In this document: in pieces, positions 62,331-64,000 of the stretch | Numbering within the stretch: the stretch's first letter is position 1 | Layout: every line of letters starts with the position of its first letter | Source: Nocardioides speluncae | Lineage (GTDB): Bacteria; Actinomycetota; Actinomycetes; Propionibacteriales; Nocardioidaceae | Length of the DNA: 64,000 nt | Direction of reading: 5' to 3' | Assembly: GCF_003121585.1 (NCBI RefSeq) | Contig: NZ_QEOO01000034.1 | Coordinates: 17,038-81,037 of the forward strand | Translations under genes and position numbers: made by a program | The notes under the pieces: generated by a model | Told to the model about the DNA's origin: nothing | The model's input: only the letters and a program-made list of their open reading frames with translations | Database searches by the model: none

Positions 62331-63626
62331 ATGGCTTCGAGGGACCTCTACGACCTCGCGCTGACCACCGGCGAGGCGCCTGCCGCGGCGTACAACCGCG
62401 GGGTGGCGAGCCTGCTCCGGCTGCACCCCGGGCCCCTGGAGGCGGTCTCGTCGTCGGTCACCCTCGACCCGACCTTCGCCCTCGGCCACGCCGCTCTCGC
62501 GCTCCTCGGCCATGAGTTCTGCGCACCTGTCGACATCGAGAGCCGGCTCGCCGACGCACAGCTGCACGCGCGCCGCGGGTCCGAGCGCGAGCGCAGCCAT
62601 GTGCACGCCGTCGACAGCCACGTCCGCGGCGACTCCGCTCCCCTGGTCCGGCACCTCGGCGTCTGGCCGGCCGACGCACTGCTGCTCTCGGTCGCGGTGC
62701 CGACGATCGCGTTCGCCGGCGCCACCACGGTGCCGCAGGAAGCGTGGCGGCTGGTCGAGGACGCGCGACCGGCGTACGGCGACGACTGGTGGTACGCCGG
62801 GCTGCTCGCGTTCATGCGGCAGGAGCAGGGCCGGTTCGACGAGGCGATGGACCTGGCGTGTACGGCGCTCGCCGAGGAACCGGCCAGCGGCCACGCCGCC
62901 CACGCCCGGGCGCATGCCCACTACGAGACCGGCGACCACAAGAGCGGCCTGGCCTGGATGGACGACTGGATCCATGGCGACGGCGCGGTCGTCGACAAGC
63001 TCAGCCACTTCTCCTGGCACGCCGCGCTGCACGAGCTGTCGATGGGCGACCTGGACGCCGTCGCCCTGCGGTACGACGACCAGCTGAGCCCGACCCCGGC
63101 ACTCGGCTGCCGGGCCCTGGTCGACTCGGGATCGCTGATCTGGCGGTGGACGATCACGCCCGGCGCCGGCGCCGTACCCGCGATCGGCGAGGTGATCAAG
63201 AACGCCGGCACCGAGCTGCACCAGCCGCAGACCCCCTTCATGGCGATGCACGCCGCGGTGGCGCTGTGTAGCGCCGACGACGCCAGCGGCCTGACCCGGC
63301 TCGGCGCCTGGTGCGCGGCGTCCGCCGACGCCACGCTGCGCGAGGTCTGCGCGCCGCTCGCCTCCGCCCTCCGGCTGCTTTTGCATGGCCAGCCCGGCCT
63401 GTGTGCGGACCGGCTCGCCGACCTCGAGCAGAACCTGTGGCGAGTCGGCGGCAGCGACGCTCAGCGCGAGGTCGTCGAGGAGACCCGGATCAGCGCGCTG
63501 CTGCGCGCCGGCCGGTACGACGACGCCCGCGCCGTCATCGACCGCCGCCTCGACCGCCGGCACTGTCGCCGCGACGAGTGGTTCCGCGACGCCACCCACC
63601 GACCCGGCCCGTCTTCACGCCCCTGA
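62331..63626 (+). CDS. TTC38-like tetratricopeptide protein
   Basis: 431-aa protein of the tetratricopeptide-repeat-38 family. Helical repeats include DPTFALGHAALALLGHEF and GRFDEAMDLACTALAEEP; the signature stretch WMDDWIHGDGAVVDKLSHFS followed by WHAALHELSMGDLDAV is diagnostic. No enzyme motif is seen; the family function is unknown. The last eight residues (RPGPSSRP region) and the stop are encoded by the first unit of the repeat array at 63601, so the C-terminus has been altered by it. Confidence 0.88.
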   Translation: MASRDLYDLALTTGEAPAAAYNRGVASLLRLHPGPLEAVSSSVTLDPTFALGHAALALLGHEFCAPVDIESRLADAQLHARRGSERERSHVHAVDSHVRGDSAPLVRHLGVWPADALLLSVAVPTIAFAGATTVPQEAWRLVEDARPAYGDDWWYAGLLAFMRQEQGRFDEAMDLACTALAEEPASGHAAHARAHAHYETGDHKSGLAWMDDWIHGDGAVVDKLSHFSWHAALHELSMGDLDAVALRYDDQLSPTPALGCRALVDSGSLIWRWTITPGAGAVPAIGEVIKNAGTELHQPQTPFMAMHAAVALCSADDASGLTRLGAWCAASADATLREVCAPLASALRLLLHGQPGLCADRLADLEQNLWRVGGSDAQREVVEETRISALLRAGRYDDARAVIDRRLDRRHCRRDEWFRDATHRPGPSSRP

Positions 63627-63800
63627 ACGCCGACCCGGCCCGTCTTGACGTCAGTGCACGCTGACCCGGCCCGTCTTGACGTCAGTGCACGCTGACCCGG
63701 CCCTTGTTGACGTGCGTCGTGTCAACACAGGCCGGGTCGCGGCATGTGGGCGTGAAGACGGGCCGGGTCAGCGTCGTACTGGGTGAAGACGGGCCGGGTC
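63601..63800. repeat. Mirrored repeat array without a gene
   Basis: Four direct units of GACCCGGCCCGTCTTSACG start at 63601, 63632, 63663 and 63694, an exact 31-bp period; units 2 and 3 are identical over all 31 bp. Three inverted units end at 63738, 63769 and 63800, again 31 bp apart. The middle pair forms a hairpin (63694-63738, 9-nt loop). The first unit carries the stop of the upstream gene. The design equals that of the nuclease cassette at 49922-51094 but with no gene inside. Confidence 0.92.
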
Positions 63801-63820
63801 AGCATCAGCCTGAGACGCTT

Positions 63821-64000
63821 CTATAGGTTGTCAACCCCTGCCGCGAGGTGTCGGTAGAGCTCGCGGGCGATGTATCTCTTGAGGCAGCGGCGGATGCGGG
63901 GCTTGCTAAGGGACTCGGCGGTGCGGCGCGCGACGTAGGCGCGGGTGGCGGGGTGGTGCTGCATGCGGGTCTTGGCGATGGAGTGCAGGGCTCGGTTGAG
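63821..64000 (-). mobile_element. IS110-family transposase, C-terminal part, cut by window edge
   Basis: The last 59 residues of a transposase with the IS110-type (Transposase_20) ending: LNRALHSIAKTRMQHHPATR, then AYVARR and IRRCLKRYIARELYRHL, stop TAG at 63821-63823. IS110 enzymes use a DEDD catalytic domain plus a C-terminal Ser-containing domain and, in the IS621 branch, a bridge RNA from the noncoding end; both lie outside this window. The gene end is 21 bp from the repeat array. Confidence 0.85.

Noticed and set aside
63601..63800. CRISPR array
   Set aside because: Regular 31-bp spacing, but the whole unit is repeated (units 2 and 3 identical throughout), there are no unique spacers, and half of the units are inverted; no cas genes nearby.

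Overview
The window looks like the chromosome of a high-GC actinobacterium, most probably a Nocardioides-like member of the Nocardioidaceae. The evidence is very GC-rich codon use, RbpA, WhiA, an actinobacterial SUF operon with SufR, and a gene order (suf - ABC exporters - ctaA/ctaB - tkt/tal/pgl - rbpA - secG/tpiA/pgk/gap - whiA/yvcK/rapZ/uvrC) that parallels the mycobacterial Rv1420-Rv1466 region. The genus is an inference from gene content, not a search.

Region 1 (1 to about 31,700) is accessory and catabolic. A run of 21 minus-strand genes (22127 down to the window edge) is packed with 4-bp ATGA/GTGA or 1-bp TGATG overlaps and reads as one transcript. It encodes a P450 with its own 3Fe-4S ferredoxin and ferredoxin reductase, a RutA-like flavin monooxygenase with a flavin reductase and a RidA protein, a second luciferase-like monooxygenase, two aldehyde dehydrogenases (one of the CoA-acylating methylmalonate/malonate-semialdehyde type), an ACMSD-type amidohydrolase, a GMC oxidoreductase, two PCMH flavoproteins, two SnoaL-like proteins and an unrecognised possible metalloenzyme. 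Its end is an acyl-CoA synthetase / ACAD10-11-like dehydrogenase / APH-type kinase / SDR set that resembles the levulinate (Lva) 4-hydroxyacid route. Upstream lie a LuxR-type STAND regulator and an RbsA/RbsC-like importer; the matching binding lipoprotein sits inside the operon. A third PCMH flavoprotein and an SMR pump are divergent. Short related boxes in front of these units suggest common control. The substrate is not identifiable from sequence; a nitrogen heterocycle or other ring that is oxidatively opened is my best guess.

Region 2 (29,300 to 31,770) is a decay zone: a gabD fragment and a frameshifted lysR fragment joined head to head, a NUDIX gene whose end runs into a broken gene, and about 660 bp without a recognisable gene.

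Region 3 (31,773 to 49,928) is core: sufR-B-D-Rieske-C-S-U-T (minus), a DrrAB-like exporter (minus), a second ABC exporter with ctaA (plus), ctaB (minus), then tkt-tal-pgi-pgl (plus). zwf and opcA, usually in this last cluster, are not between pgi and pgl.

Region 4 (49,922 to 51,094) is a cassette inside the conserved pgl - rbpA junction: a gene with an AbiEi-like head and DUF559/Vsr-like nuclease tail, behind a good SOS (LexA) box, flanked by mirrored repeat arrays of 31-32 bp period. A second mirrored array of the same design but without a gene lies at 63,601-63,800, beside an IS110-family transposase that runs off the window.

Region 5 (51,105 to 63,626) is core again: rbpA, secG, tpiA, pgk, gap, whiA, yvcK, rapZ, uvrC (minus), then a MarR-GNAT fusion behind a perfect 20-bp palindrome, a secreted M14 carboxypeptidase and a TTC38-like TPR protein (plus). 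No tRNA, rRNA or CRISPR array was recognised.
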